This document shows, piece by piece, positions 35,909-45,750 of a DNA stretch of 64,000 nt. A program made the position numbers and the translations under genes. This DNA is from Bacteroides thetaiotaomicron VPI-5482 (GTDB taxonomy: Bacteria > Bacteroidota > Bacteroidia > Bacteroidales > Bacteroidaceae): assembly GCF_000011065.1 (NCBI RefSeq), contig NC_004663.1, positions 5,146,001 to 5,210,000 of the forward strand, read 5' to 3'. A model generated the notes under the pieces. The model saw only the letters and a list, made by a program, of their open reading frames with translations, was not told where the DNA came from and ran no database searches. Numbering within the stretch: the first letter of the stretch is position 1; every line of letters begins with the position of its first letter.

Positions 35909-36442
35909 TTATCTGAAAAGCGAGAAATTCACACTTCCATAGACTCTTCTTTCTATGAAATGCGGATGATCTTCAAAGTTATTTTGCTTACCATGCTCCA
36001 ATACAAACAAACCTCCTTCTTTGAGCAGATTATTTTTGAATATTAGTTCCGGTATCGATTCCAGCTCCTTTAAAGCGTAAGGAGGGTCGGCAAAGATAAA
36101 ATCAAACTGCTCTCGTCCGCTGTTGATAAACTTAAATACATCGCCACGGATAGGCAGACATTTGTCAGTTTGTACTTCTTTCATTATTTTGCAGATAAAC
36201 GAGTGATGAGCCGGATCTTTTTCCACACTGATCACACGGTCGCAGCCTCGGGATACCAGTTCGATACTGATACTGCCCGTGCCTGCAAACAAGTCAAGTG
36301 CAGTTACTCCTTCTTCGAAATCAATATAATTATTAAGTACATTGAACAGATTCTCCTTGGCGAAGTCTGTTGTAGGGCGTGCTTTGAATGTACGTGGTAC
36401 ATCAAATCTTCTTCGTTTATAAATACCGCTGATTACTCGCAT
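35909..36442 (-). CDS. rsmD: 16S rRNA (guanine-N2)-methyltransferase RsmD
   Basis: A 177-residue AdoMet-dependent methyltransferase expected to modify G966 of 16S rRNA. Motif I is ALDLFAGTGS (about 48-57) and the catalytic motif is FADPPYAL. The start MRVISGIYKRRRF is typical. It overlaps the end of the upstream DUF3822 gene by 10 bp, so the two are translationally linked. The end is 34 bp from the convergent cls gene. Confidence 0.95.
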   Translation of the reverse strand: MRVISGIYKRRRFDVPRTFKARPTTDFAKENLFNVLNNYIDFEEGVTALDLFAGTGSISIELVSRGCDRVISVEKDPAHHSFICKIMKEVQTDKCLPIRGDVFKFINSGREQFDFIFADPPYALKELESIPELIFKNNLLKEGGLFVLEHGKQNNFEDHPHFIERRVYGSVNFSLFR

Positions 36443-37203
36443 GTTAATAAGGCTTGCATGTCAATATTGTTGGCAGGATTCATAATGAATACCTGCAGAA
36501 TGAATTTTTTCAGTTCGTTCATCAATGTCTCTTTGTCCGACAGAGTGCCTGTCAGATGTAGTTCATCCCGTTCCTGATTAAATTCCAGTTGCTTCCAGAC
36601 ATATAATAGATAGTAGATACGATCTTCGGTTTGCATGCACTCGAAAGAGTTGGCCAAAAGTAGCTGCCCCCGTTCGAAACAGTAAATGTCAATGGCATCT
36701 TTGCGTACTGAAGCATACATTTTCTTACTATTCCCCAGTCTGCTTTTGATAGAAAAATACTCGATGAGCGGGGTAGACTGAGAGTAGAAGCGGGCTTCGG
36801 GATATTGTTCATTTAAGAATGTATAGGTGCTTTTGTCTATGCCGAAGATTATGACTACATTATTCTTTTTCAGAATATTGTACATCACTATTTCATTCTC
36901 CCGTTTCTGATGATTGTGATAGAATAAAAGCTCTGCCTGTTCTTCCTCAAACAGTTCCAATGGTATCATGGTAAAGCGTTTGCTGGCTATCATGATGTTC
37001 ACCCGTTTGTAGGAGTAGCTTAAAAAGTCCGATTCGTGGAAAACGTTTTTAAGATTGGCTGTCAGAGACAGAGAGGTGTCTACCTCTTTTTCGAACAGCG
37101 ACTGCGAATTGTCGTTAATCGGATTGTAGATAGAAAAAGAAAATCCATCCGTACTAAGACGGATGGATAAAGTATATTGTTTTGATTTTGTAAAATCAAT
37201 CAT
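36433..37203 (-). CDS. DUF3822-family protein
   Basis: A 256-residue cytoplasmic protein of a Bacteroidetes family usually found next to rsmD. It starts MIDFTKSKQYTLSIRLSTDGFSFSIY. I believe the family has an actin-like ATPase-related fold, but no nucleotide-binding motif is obvious by eye. The start codon overlaps the previous stop codon (TAATG), and its end overlaps rsmD by 10 bp. The biological role is unknown. Confidence 0.8.
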   Translation of the reverse strand: MIDFTKSKQYTLSIRLSTDGFSFSIYNPINDNSQSLFEKEVDTSLSLTANLKNVFHESDFLSYSYKRVNIMIASKRFTMIPLELFEEEQAELLFYHNHQKRENEIVMYNILKKNNVVIIFGIDKSTYTFLNEQYPEARFYSQSTPLIEYFSIKSRLGNSKKMYASVRKDAIDIYCFERGQLLLANSFECMQTEDRIYYLLYVWKQLEFNQERDELHLTGTLSDKETLMNELKKFILQVFIMNPANNIDMQALLTCE

Positions 37204-37889
37204 TATTCCCAGTTACCAGCACCATTGTTAGGATTGTCAATAGAACCTACCATCAAACCTGAGTATCTGCCCAGTTTTTCATTAAGGTCTTTCAAATTGA
37301 TAATTTCTTGTCTGTCAAGTCCGCCCAAGTAAGTTTCATATGGAGCTTTCACTTCAAACAAGTATACAGGAGCACCTGATTTAGCTGTGTCGTTTTTAAC
37401 ATTCATTTCAAAGATAGCACCGTTGCCATAAGGAATGTACTTCATTGAATCTGCATTGAAACCTTTTGGATAGATGGTGTCCATTACAGCTACCCACATG
37501 GTGTCACGCTTAAAGTTTTCAAGTCCGTTTTTCTTAACTTCATCATACTTGCCTGTTTTTTTAGCTTTGTTGATGATTGCCATTGCTTTCTTCTCAGTCA
37601 AGCCGCTTTCCAATTGGTCGTCTGTCAGCTGACCAACTTTCATAACGAAAGGTAATTTTTGATTTTTAACGAAATCAATCAGTGTGTCAAAATGTTCTGT
37701 GTACATTCCGTGATGAAGCGAACGGTATTCCTGTTGTGCTTTACGGATGTCGATCAAACGGGCAATGACAGCCTGCTCTCTTTCCTTTTTCGCTTTTTCA
37801 AAATTGATAGGACCCATAATACTGCTATAGCAAATGTAGATTAATGCAGCAGCACAGAGTACTAATACAATATTAAATACTGTTTTCAT
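37203..37889 (-). CDS. Membrane-anchored periplasmic protein, pseudopilin-like
   Basis: 228 residues with one N-terminal membrane segment (about 4-24) then a long helix and IRKAQQEYRSLHHGMYTEHFDTLIDFVKN, which resembles the start of pseudopilin globular domains. There is no prepilin peptidase cleavage motif, so this is similarity of shape only. The first gene of a three-gene operon with the DUF3822 gene (1-bp overlap) and rsmD. TATTTTTG (37925-37932) is a likely -7 box. Function unknown. Confidence 0.7.
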   Translation of the reverse strand: MKTVFNIVLVLCAAALIYICYSSIMGPINFEKAKKEREQAVIARLIDIRKAQQEYRSLHHGMYTEHFDTLIDFVKNQKLPFVMKVGQLTDDQLESGLTEKKAMAIINKAKKTGKYDEVKKNGLENFKRDTMWVAVMDTIYPKGFNADSMKYIPYGNGAIFEMNVKNDTAKSGAPVYLFEVKAPYETYLGGLDRQEIINLKDLNEKLGRYSGLMVGSIDNPNNGAGNWE

Positions 37890-37924
37890 GATAAATTATG
37901 TTTTTAGTTGTTATATTCGCATCG

Positions 37925-37932
37925 CAAAAATA
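37925..37932 (-). promoter_or_regulatory. -7 box (TATTTTTG) of the rsmD operon
   Basis: Fits TAnnTTTG on the minus strand, 35 bp before the start codon. No -33 TTTG at the right distance. Confidence 0.4.
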
Positions 37933-37984
37933 GAATAAATAAATTTAAATACGATAGTTCCGGGAACTTTTTTCTCGTACAAAA

Positions 37985-39403
37985 ATGATAAATAACTATT
38001 TAGAAAGGCAAATTAAGGAAAATTTTCCTTATCAACCAACTTTTGAGCAGGAAATAGCTGTAAAATCTCTTTCAGAGTTTCTGCTTTCCACACTGGCGGA
38101 TGAAGTATTTATCCTCAGAGGCTATGCCGGTACTGGTAAAACATCTTTGGTAGGGGCATTGGTAAAGACGATGGATCAGTTACAGCAAAAGGCTGTGTTA
38201 CTGGCTCCTACCGGTCGTGCTGCAAAAGTTTTTTCATCATATGCCGGTCACCCGGCTTTTACAATTCATAAGAAAATATACCGGCAGCAGTCGTTTTCTA
38301 ATGAAACCAGTAATTTTTCAATAAATGACAATCTTGCTACGAATACTTTGTTTATAGTCGACGAAGCTTCAATGATTTCCAATGAAGGATTGTCGGGCAG
38401 TATGTTTGGGACGGGAAGATTATTGGACGACCTGATACAGTTTGTTTATTCCGGTCAGGGGTGCCGTCTTTTGTTGATGGGAGATACTGCGCAGCTTCCT
38501 CCGGTAGGTGAGGAGTTGAGTCCGGCACTTTTTGCAGATGCATTAAAGGGATATGGATTGGAAGTGCGGGAAGTTGACTTGACGCAAGTGGTTCGTCAGA
38601 TACAGGAATCGGGCATTTTGTGGAATGCGACTCAATTGCGTCAGCTGATAGCGGAAGATAATTGCTACTCTTTACCTAAAATAAAGATAACAGGTTTTCC
38701 AGATATAAAGATGGTGCCGGGTACGGAATTGATTGATGCCATCACTAGTTGTTATGATCATGACGGCATGGATGAGACGATTGTGATCTGTCGTTCTAAT
38801 AAACGCGCGAACCTATATAATAACGGAATACGTGCACAGATCCTTTGGCGGGAAGATGAACTGAATACGGGAGATATGTTGATGATAGCCAAAAATAATT
38901 ATTATTGGACAGAGCAATATAAGGAAATGGACTTCATTGCCAATGGAGAAATAGCAGTCGTGCGTCGTGTCCGTAAGACGCGTGAGATGTATGGTTTTCG
39001 CTTTGCGGAAGTGACTCTCAGGTTTCCTGACCAGAATGATTTTGAACTGGATGCCAATTTGCTGCTGGATACTCTTCACTCTGATTCTCCCGCATTGCCA
39101 AAAGTAGATAATGACAGATTATTTTATACCATACTTGAAGATTACGCAGATATATCTAACAAGCGGGACCGGATGAAAAAGATGAAAGCAGATCCACACT
39201 ACAATGCGTTGCAGGTGAAATATGCTTATGCGATAACTTGTCATAAAGCACAAGGTGGGCAATGGCAGAATGTTTTTCTTGATCAGGGATATATGACGGA
39301 TGAATATTTGACTCCGGATTATTTTCGCTGGTTGTATACGGCATTTACTCGCGCCACGAAGACATTGTATCTGGTGAATTATCCCAAAGAACAAATTTTA
39401 TAA
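37985..39403 (+). CDS. SF1B DNA helicase (Dda/RecD-like)
   Basis: A 472-residue AAA/superfamily 1 helicase. Walker A is GYAGTGKTS, Walker B is FIVDEAS, and the motif III region is LLMGDTAQLPPVGEE. The C-terminal UvrD-like domain contains YAYAITCHKAQGGQW and WLYTAFTRAT. Length fits the compact Dda-like helicases, shorter than full RecD2. It presumably acts on single-stranded DNA in repair or replication restart. It stands alone, divergent from the rsmD operon and 224 bp before the PUL2 susC. Confidence 0.93.
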   Translation: MINNYLERQIKENFPYQPTFEQEIAVKSLSEFLLSTLADEVFILRGYAGTGKTSLVGALVKTMDQLQQKAVLLAPTGRAAKVFSSYAGHPAFTIHKKIYRQQSFSNETSNFSINDNLATNTLFIVDEASMISNEGLSGSMFGTGRLLDDLIQFVYSGQGCRLLLMGDTAQLPPVGEELSPALFADALKGYGLEVREVDLTQVVRQIQESGILWNATQLRQLIAEDNCYSLPKIKITGFPDIKMVPGTELIDAITSCYDHDGMDETIVICRSNKRANLYNNGIRAQILWREDELNTGDMLMIAKNNYYWTEQYKEMDFIANGEIAVVRRVRKTREMYGFRFAEVTLRFPDQNDFELDANLLLDTLHSDSPALPKVDNDRLFYTILEDYADISNKRDRMKKMKADPHYNALQVKYAYAITCHKAQGGQWQNVFLDQGYMTDEYLTPDYFRWLYTAFTRATKTLYLVNYPKEQIL

Positions 39404-39627
39404 AAGATTTCTTTTTTTTCTTCGTAAATAATTGATTCCCAGTCTAGATGAATGGGGAGATACTCGTTGTGAAAAAATAAATATGAGATTATATTTATTT
39501 TTTTTCAAAAACCTCTAAGTGTTTTTCAAGGTATGGGTTGTTATATAAATGTGAATCGAAAATAATAAATGGAATATCGATTCTAATATTTATATAAAAA
39601 CTAATGTTTAATCTTAAATTCAAGTGT

Positions 39628-42600
39628 ATGAGAATCAATGACTCGTGTAGAGGCTCGAAGATTTTTCGGGCATTGTTGATCTTGATGCTATTCGCCCTTC
39701 CGGCACAATCTGCAATAGCACAGTTAACAATTAGGATCTCCAATTCTTCTTTAGGAACTGTGATTAAGCAAATCCAGTCTCAATCCAAGTATCAATTTTT
39801 TTATGATGACAATTTGGCTTCAATGCGAATAGAGTCATTGAATGTTAAAGATGTTTCTTTGGTAGAAGTACTGGATAAGGCTTTGAAAGGGAAAAATGTC
39901 GTTTATAAAATTGATGACAATGTTGTTTATTTGTCGAAAGCAAATGCATCTTCTTCGACAAAGTCGACTCAACAACAACAGAAAGTAACAGGTAAGGTGG
40001 TAGATGCTAATAACGAACCTTTGATTGGCGTTTCTGTATTGGAAAAAGGAACAACTAATGGTACTATTACTGATTTTGATGGTAATTATACATTAGTCGT
40101 TACAGGTTCAAATGCAGTTTTGCAATTTTCGTATGTTGGATATCAAACTTTGGAGAGGGCTGTAGCAGGAAAGACTGCTATTAATATCACTTTAAAGGAA
40201 GATGCTCAAGTCTTGGATGAAGTCGTAGTTACGGCATTGGGAATCAAACGCTCAGAAAAAGCGCTGTCTTACAATGTACAGCAGGTAAATGCTGATGCAG
40301 TGACTACCAATAAAGATCCTAACTTTATTAACTCATTGAGTGGTAAAGTGGCAGGTGTTAATATCAATGCTTCTTCATCCGGAGTGGGCGGTGTATCTAA
40401 AGTAGTGATGCGTGGTACAAAATCTATCATGCAGTCTTCCAATGCATTGTATGTAGTAGATGGGGTTCCGATGTACTCCAATGCAAATAAAGTGAATGGG
40501 ACAGAGTTTTCTTCTAAAGGAAATACTGAGCCGATTGCCGACATTAACCCGGAAGATATTGAATCAATGTCTGTGTTGACTGGTGCGGCAGCAGCTGCAC
40601 TTTACGGTTCTGATGCTGCCAATGGTGCGATTATCATTACTACTAAAAAAGGAAAAGAAGGTCGTGTGAATATCACAGTGAATAGTAATGTTGAGTTTAA
40701 TGCTCCTTTGGTAATGCCTCGTTTCCAGACACGTTATGGTACAGGTATTGGTGGCGTGAAAGATGATAACTCCAGTCGTAGCTGGGGCCCTAAACTGACA
40801 GAAGCCAGATATTTTGGATATAATCCTCGTGATGATTATTTTCAGACTGGTGTTATAGGTACAGAAAGCGTATCATTCTCTACCGGTTCGGAAAAGAACC
40901 AGACTTATGCTTCCGCTGCAGCGGTTAATTCAAAAGGTATCGTTCCTAACAACAAATATGACCGTTATAATTTCAACGTACGCAATACTACTTCATTTCT
41001 TGATGATAAGATGACATTGGATGTAAATGCCAGCTACATTTTGCAGAAAGACCGCAATATGGTGAATCAGGGTACTTACAACAATCCGTTGGTAGGAGCT
41101 TATCTGTTCCCTCGTGGTAATGACTGGGAAGATATTAAAATGTACGAACGCTATGACGTTGCACGTAAGATCTATACTCAGTACTGGCCGACAGGTGATG
41201 GTAATATGACTATGCAGAATCCTTATTGGGTGAACTACCGTAACTTGCGTGAAAATAAGAAAGATCGCTATATGTTAGGTGCAAGTCTGAATTATCAGAT
41301 TCTTGACTGGTTAAATGTTTCCGGACGTGTCCGCCTGGATAATTCTAACAATGATTATACGGAAAAGGCTTATGCCAGTACAAATACTCAGCTGACAGAG
41401 TTGTCAGATCGTGGTCTTTATGGCATTTCCAGAAGCTACGAAAAGCAGTTGTATGCAGACTTCCTGGTAAGTGTAAACAAAACATTCGGTGAAAAATGGT
41501 CTTTACAAGCTAATATGGGTGGATCGTTTACTGATATGCGATATGATGAAATGGCTGTACGCGGACCTATTGCTGATGATTCAAAAACGTTTGCTGGTGA
41601 AAAAGCCGGATTGACAAACGGTTTCTATATTCAAAATCTGAGTACGACCAAGACAAGCAAAATGCAGTCAGGATGGCGTGAACAGACTCAGTCTATCTAT
41701 GCATCTGCCGAAGTTGGCTACCAAAGTACTTATTATCTGACATTGACAGGTCGTAATGACTGGCCTTCACAGTTGGCAGGCCGTAACTCTGTCAATAAAT
41801 CATTCTTCTACCCTTCGGTAGGTATGTCTGTAGTGTTATCTGAATTGATGCCTAAATTGAATAAGGACTATCTGTCTTACTGGAAGATACGCGGTTCTTT
41901 TGCTTCTGTAGGTACAGCATTCGAAAGATATATAGCTAATCCTTTGTTCGCATGGAATACCAGTATCGGTCAGTGGAGTAACCTGACTGACTTCCCGGTA
42001 TATGACTTGAAACCGGAACGTACCAATTCTTTTGAAGTAGGTATGAATATGCGTTTTCTTAAGAACTTCGAACTGGATGTGACTTATTATAACGCCAAGA
42101 CAATGAATCAGACATTCAATCCTGAGTTGCCGGTAGGTGAATATGCTCGTATCTACATTCAGACAGGTGCAGTTCGCAATCAAGGTCTTGAGTTAGCGTT
42201 GAATTACAATAATACATGGAAAGATTTTACTTGGAATACAGGAGTTACTTATTCAATGAACAAGAATAAGATTCTTACCTTAGCTGATAATGCCATCAAT
42301 CCTATCACTCGCGAGAAATTCTCTATTTCTTCTCTGAATATGGGTGGTCTGGGTAGTACCCGTTTCATCCTGAAAGAAGGTGGAAGCATGGGTGACATTT
42401 ACTCCTTGATGGATTTGAAGAGAGATGCCAATGGAGCTGTTTATATCGATGAGAACAACAGTGTTGTAACAGAGAGTCTGGAAGCTAATAATTACATCAA
42501 ATTAGGTAGTGTATTGCCGAAAGGAAACTTGGCATGGCGTAACAATTTCAGTTGGAAAAACATTAATGTGGCATTCCTTGTATCAGCTCGTCTGGGTGGA

Positions 42601-43011
42601 GTTGTATTCTCACGTACACAAGCTGTTCTTGATAACTTCGGAGTTTCTGAAGCATCTGCTGCTGCACGTGACAAAGGTTATGTATCGGTAAATGGAAACG
42701 ACCGTGTAAATCCGGAAGGCTGGTATTCAGTAGTAGCTGGTGGTACGGCTGTTCCTCAGTATTATATTTATTCCGCTACTAATATTCGTTTGCAGGAAGC
42801 TTCTATCGGTTATACTATTCCGAGAAAATGGCTGGGCAATGTGTGTGATATCAAAGTTTCATTGATCGGACGTAATCTTTGGATGATCTACAACAAGGCT
42901 CCTTTCGATCCTGAAAGCGTGGCATCTACTGATAACTTCTATCAGGGAATTGACTACTTTATGATGCCTTCATTGCGTAATATTGGCTTTAATCTGAGCT
43001 TTAAATTCTAA
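39628..43011 (+). CDS. SusC-like TonB-dependent transporter with STN signalling domain (PUL2)
   Basis: I choose the ATG at 39628 (1127 residues) because it gives a normal signal peptide ending SAIAQ (32); an in-frame ATG at 39604 adds eight residues. An STN domain (about 33-104, LTIRISNSSLGTVIKQI) precedes the carboxypeptidase-regulatory-like domain (about 118-192), the motif DEVVVTALG (197-205), a plug and a barrel ending LSFKF. The STN domain is the part of such transporters that contacts FecR-type anti-sigma factors, and one is encoded at 55306. It imports high-mannose oligosaccharide freed at the surface. I take it as BT3983. Confidence 0.95.
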   Translation: MRINDSCRGSKIFRALLILMLFALPAQSAIAQLTIRISNSSLGTVIKQIQSQSKYQFFYDDNLASMRIESLNVKDVSLVEVLDKALKGKNVVYKIDDNVVYLSKANASSSTKSTQQQQKVTGKVVDANNEPLIGVSVLEKGTTNGTITDFDGNYTLVVTGSNAVLQFSYVGYQTLERAVAGKTAINITLKEDAQVLDEVVVTALGIKRSEKALSYNVQQVNADAVTTNKDPNFINSLSGKVAGVNINASSSGVGGVSKVVMRGTKSIMQSSNALYVVDGVPMYSNANKVNGTEFSSKGNTEPIADINPEDIESMSVLTGAAAAALYGSDAANGAIIITTKKGKEGRVNITVNSNVEFNAPLVMPRFQTRYGTGIGGVKDDNSSRSWGPKLTEARYFGYNPRDDYFQTGVIGTESVSFSTGSEKNQTYASAAAVNSKGIVPNNKYDRYNFNVRNTTSFLDDKMTLDVNASYILQKDRNMVNQGTYNNPLVGAYLFPRGNDWEDIKMYERYDVARKIYTQYWPTGDGNMTMQNPYWVNYRNLRENKKDRYMLGASLNYQILDWLNVSGRVRLDNSNNDYTEKAYASTNTQLTELSDRGLYGISRSYEKQLYADFLVSVNKTFGEKWSLQANMGGSFTDMRYDEMAVRGPIADDSKTFAGEKAGLTNGFYIQNLSTTKTSKMQSGWREQTQSIYASAEVGYQSTYYLTLTGRNDWPSQLAGRNSVNKSFFYPSVGMSVVLSELMPKLNKDYLSYWKIRGSFASVGTAFERYIANPLFAWNTSIGQWSNLTDFPVYDLKPERTNSFEVGMNMRFLKNFELDVTYYNAKTMNQTFNPELPVGEYARIYIQTGAVRNQGLELALNYNNTWKDFTWNTGVTYSMNKNKILTLADNAINPITREKFSISSLNMGGLGSTRFILKEGGSMGDIYSLMDLKRDANGAVYIDENNSVVTESLEANNYIKLGSVLPKGNLAWRNNFSWKNINVAFLVSARLGGVVFSRTQAVLDNFGVSEASAAARDKGYVSVNGNDRVNPEGWYSVVAGGTAVPQYYIYSATNIRLQEASIGYTIPRKWLGNVCDIKVSLIGRNLWMIYNKAPFDPESVASTDNFYQGIDYFMMPSLRNIGFNLSFKF

Positions 43012-43027
43012 ATAAATCAAGATAGGT

Positions 43028-44641
43028 ATGAAAAATATAATAAATAAATTAGTATTTGGATCTCTTACCGTTGCCTTGTCCTCGTGTATCGGTAACTATG
43101 AGAATATCAATTCCAACCCATATGAAGCTCCTGATTTGTCAGCGGATGGATATGCTTTGGGATCTGCCATGAATAACCTGGCCGGTTGCGTGGTATCACC
43201 GGATGTAAATACAGCTCAGTTCACAGACTGCTTGTTGGGCGGACCTTTAGGCGGATATTTTGCCGATTCTAATGCCGGTTTTACAGAAACCATTTCAAAC
43301 TTCAATCCGAAAGACGACTGGAGCCGTGTGTTTCTGAAAAGTGATAAGATTATTCCGACATTATATTCTAATCTGACCCAAGTGAAACTTGTATCACAAA
43401 ATACGAATGATCCGGTTCCTTATGCCATTGCACAAGTGATAAAGGTGGCAGCTATGCATCGTGTAACTGATGCTTTCGGTCCGATACCTTATTCTCAGAT
43501 AGGTGCGAATGGCGAAATTGCTACTCCTTATGATTCTCAGGAAGTGACATATAATACATTCTTCGATGAGTTGAATGCAGCTATTGCCACACTCAATGAG
43601 AATTCTAACGAACAGCTCGTTCCTACAGCCGACTATATATATAAAGGTGATGTAAAGAAGTGGATCAGATTTGCCAACTCACTGAAGTTGCGTCTTGCTA
43701 TCCGTATAGCTTATGCTAATCCGGTGAAAGCTCAACAGATGGCTGAAGAAGCTGTGAATCCTGCAAACGGAGGTGTCATCGAATCGAATGCGGACAATGC
43801 AACATGGAACTACTTTGAGACTTCACAAAATCCTATTTATGTAGCTACCCGCTACAATCAGGTACAGACTTCCGATCATGGCGGCGTACCCTGTTTGACT
43901 GGCGGTGATACGCATGCTGCTGCCGATATCATCTGCTATATGAATGGTTACAAGGATAACAGACGTGAAAAGTTCTTCACAAAATCCGAATGGGCGGGAC
44001 AGGACTATGTAGGAATGCGTCGTGGTATTGTCATTCCCGAACTGAAGACAACCGGACATAAATACTCTGGGGTGAACATTGCTCCTACATCTCCGCTTTA
44101 TTGGATGAATGCAGCCGAAGTAGCTTTCTTACGTGCTGAAGGGCAAGCTGTTTTTAACTTCAGCATGGGTGGTACAGCAGAATCATTCTATAATCAAGGT
44201 ATCCGTCTGTCATTTGAGCAATGGGGTGCAGACGGTGTGGAAGACTATCTGAAAGATGATGTAAACAAACCGACTGCATATACAGACCCGGCAGGTACGA
44301 ACACTTATCAGAATGCTTTGTCCAATATCACTATTAAATGGAATGATAGTGCTGACAAAGAAGAGAAGCAAGAACGCATTATCGTGCAGAAGTGGATTGC
44401 CAACTGGCAATTGGGTAATGAAGCTTGGGCAGACTTCCGCCGTACCGGATATCCGAAACTGATCCCGGTGAAAGAAAATAAGAGCGGTGGTGTCGTTGAT
44501 TCAGAGAAAGGGGCGCGTCGTATGCCTTATCCGTTGGATGAGTTTGTCAGCAATAAAGCAAATGTAGAATATGCGATTGCCAACTACTTGCACGGTGCAG
44601 ATAACATGGCTACAGATGTATGGTGGGCTTCTAAAAAATAA
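43028..44641 (+). CDS. SusD-like lipoprotein (PUL2)
   Basis: A 537-residue lipoprotein with lipobox LSSC (Cys 19) and the start IGNYENINSNPYEAPDL, typical of the SusD/RagB type 2 family. The C-terminus contains NWQLGNEAWADFRRTGYPKL, conserved in that family. It forms the surface lid of the SusC transporter 16 bp upstream and binds glycan. I take it as BT3984. It belongs to a different SusD subfamily from that of PUL1. Confidence 0.95.
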   Translation: MKNIINKLVFGSLTVALSSCIGNYENINSNPYEAPDLSADGYALGSAMNNLAGCVVSPDVNTAQFTDCLLGGPLGGYFADSNAGFTETISNFNPKDDWSRVFLKSDKIIPTLYSNLTQVKLVSQNTNDPVPYAIAQVIKVAAMHRVTDAFGPIPYSQIGANGEIATPYDSQEVTYNTFFDELNAAIATLNENSNEQLVPTADYIYKGDVKKWIRFANSLKLRLAIRIAYANPVKAQQMAEEAVNPANGGVIESNADNATWNYFETSQNPIYVATRYNQVQTSDHGGVPCLTGGDTHAAADIICYMNGYKDNRREKFFTKSEWAGQDYVGMRRGIVIPELKTTGHKYSGVNIAPTSPLYWMNAAEVAFLRAEGQAVFNFSMGGTAESFYNQGIRLSFEQWGADGVEDYLKDDVNKPTAYTDPAGTNTYQNALSNITIKWNDSADKEEKQERIIVQKWIANWQLGNEAWADFRRTGYPKLIPVKENKSGGVVDSEKGARRMPYPLDEFVSNKANVEYAIANYLHGADNMATDVWWASKK

Positions 44642-44665
44642 TATTAAACTTAAAGGAAAGTATAT

Positions 44666-45742
44666 ATGAAAAATAACCTGAAATATAGATTGTCTGCTCT
44701 GCTGTTTCTGGCATCAGCTCTGACAATAACTTCATGTAGTGATTGGACAGATGTGGAAAGTCTCCAATTGAATACTCCTACATTTGAAGAGCAGAATCCT
44801 CAGTTGTATGCTGACTATCTGAAGGATTTGAACAGATATAAGTCTGAAGAACATAAGGTCACTTTTGTTTCTTTCGAGAACCCTAAGGGATCTCCCGGCA
44901 AGCAGGCTGAACGTCTGACCGTCGTACCTGACAGCGTTGATTTCATTTGTCTGAATAATCCGGAAGTAAGTCCCGAAGTACAGGCAGAAATGGTCAAAAT
45001 ACGCGAGAAAGGAACTCGTACGGTTTACAGTATTGATTATTCCAGCATTGAAAATGCCTGGAAGGAGAAAGTAAAAGCCGAACCGGAGTTGACAGAAGAG
45101 GATGCTCTTCAGTATATCGGTGAACGCACCAATGAGATGTTGGCACTCTGTGACAAATATAACTTTGATGGTGTTATTGCTGATTATACGGGGCGTTCGC
45201 TGGTGAGCCTTCCGGAGGCAGCTCTGAAAGAATATAATGACCGTCAACAGAAGTTTTTTTGCGAGGTGATGAACTGGCAAGGCAATCATGATGACAAGAC
45301 TCTGGTATTCTACGGAAATGTACAATATTTAGTGCCGGAGAATATGGATATGTTAAGCAAGTTTGACTACATCATGTTGAAAACTGCTTCTTCTACCAAT
45401 GCTGATGATCTTGCTTTAAAAGCATATTTGGCTATTCAGGCGGGTATAGATGCAGTAGGCGGTACAGAAGAAGGAGTGAATCCTGTTCCTGCTGATCGTT
45501 TTATCGTTTGTGTCGAATTGCCGCAGGCTGACGATAAGGATAAAGTGAAGGGTTACTGGAGTACAGTGGATGAAAAAGGCAATAAACTAGTAGCAGCTCC
45601 GGGAGCAGCCCAGTGGATGGTTGAAGCATCTCCTAATTACACCCGGAAAGGAATCTTTATTATGAATGTCCATAATGATTATTATAACAATACTTATGGA
45701 TATGTGCGTGAAGTTATTCGTATTATGAATCCTAATAAATAA
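44666..45742 (+). CDS. GH18-like surface lipoprotein lacking the catalytic glutamate
   Basis: A 358-residue lipoprotein (lipobox ITSC, Cys 24) with a GH18-type TIM-barrel. The active-site strand reads FDGVIADYTG (167-176). Compared with DGVNYDDE in the endoglycosidase two genes downstream, the substrate-assisting Asp is kept as D173 but the acid Glu is T175. It should therefore lack hydrolase activity and act as a surface binding protein for N-glycan or glycoprotein. It lies 24 bp after susD and 8 bp before the next gene. I take it as BT3985. Confidence 0.85.
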   Translation: MKNNLKYRLSALLFLASALTITSCSDWTDVESLQLNTPTFEEQNPQLYADYLKDLNRYKSEEHKVTFVSFENPKGSPGKQAERLTVVPDSVDFICLNNPEVSPEVQAEMVKIREKGTRTVYSIDYSSIENAWKEKVKAEPELTEEDALQYIGERTNEMLALCDKYNFDGVIADYTGRSLVSLPEAALKEYNDRQQKFFCEVMNWQGNHDDKTLVFYGNVQYLVPENMDMLSKFDYIMLKTASSTNADDLALKAYLAIQAGIDAVGGTEEGVNPVPADRFIVCVELPQADDKDKVKGYWSTVDEKGNKLVAAPGAAQWMVEASPNYTRKGIFIMNVHNDYYNNTYGYVREVIRIMNPNK

Positions 45743-45750
45743 GAATAGAA

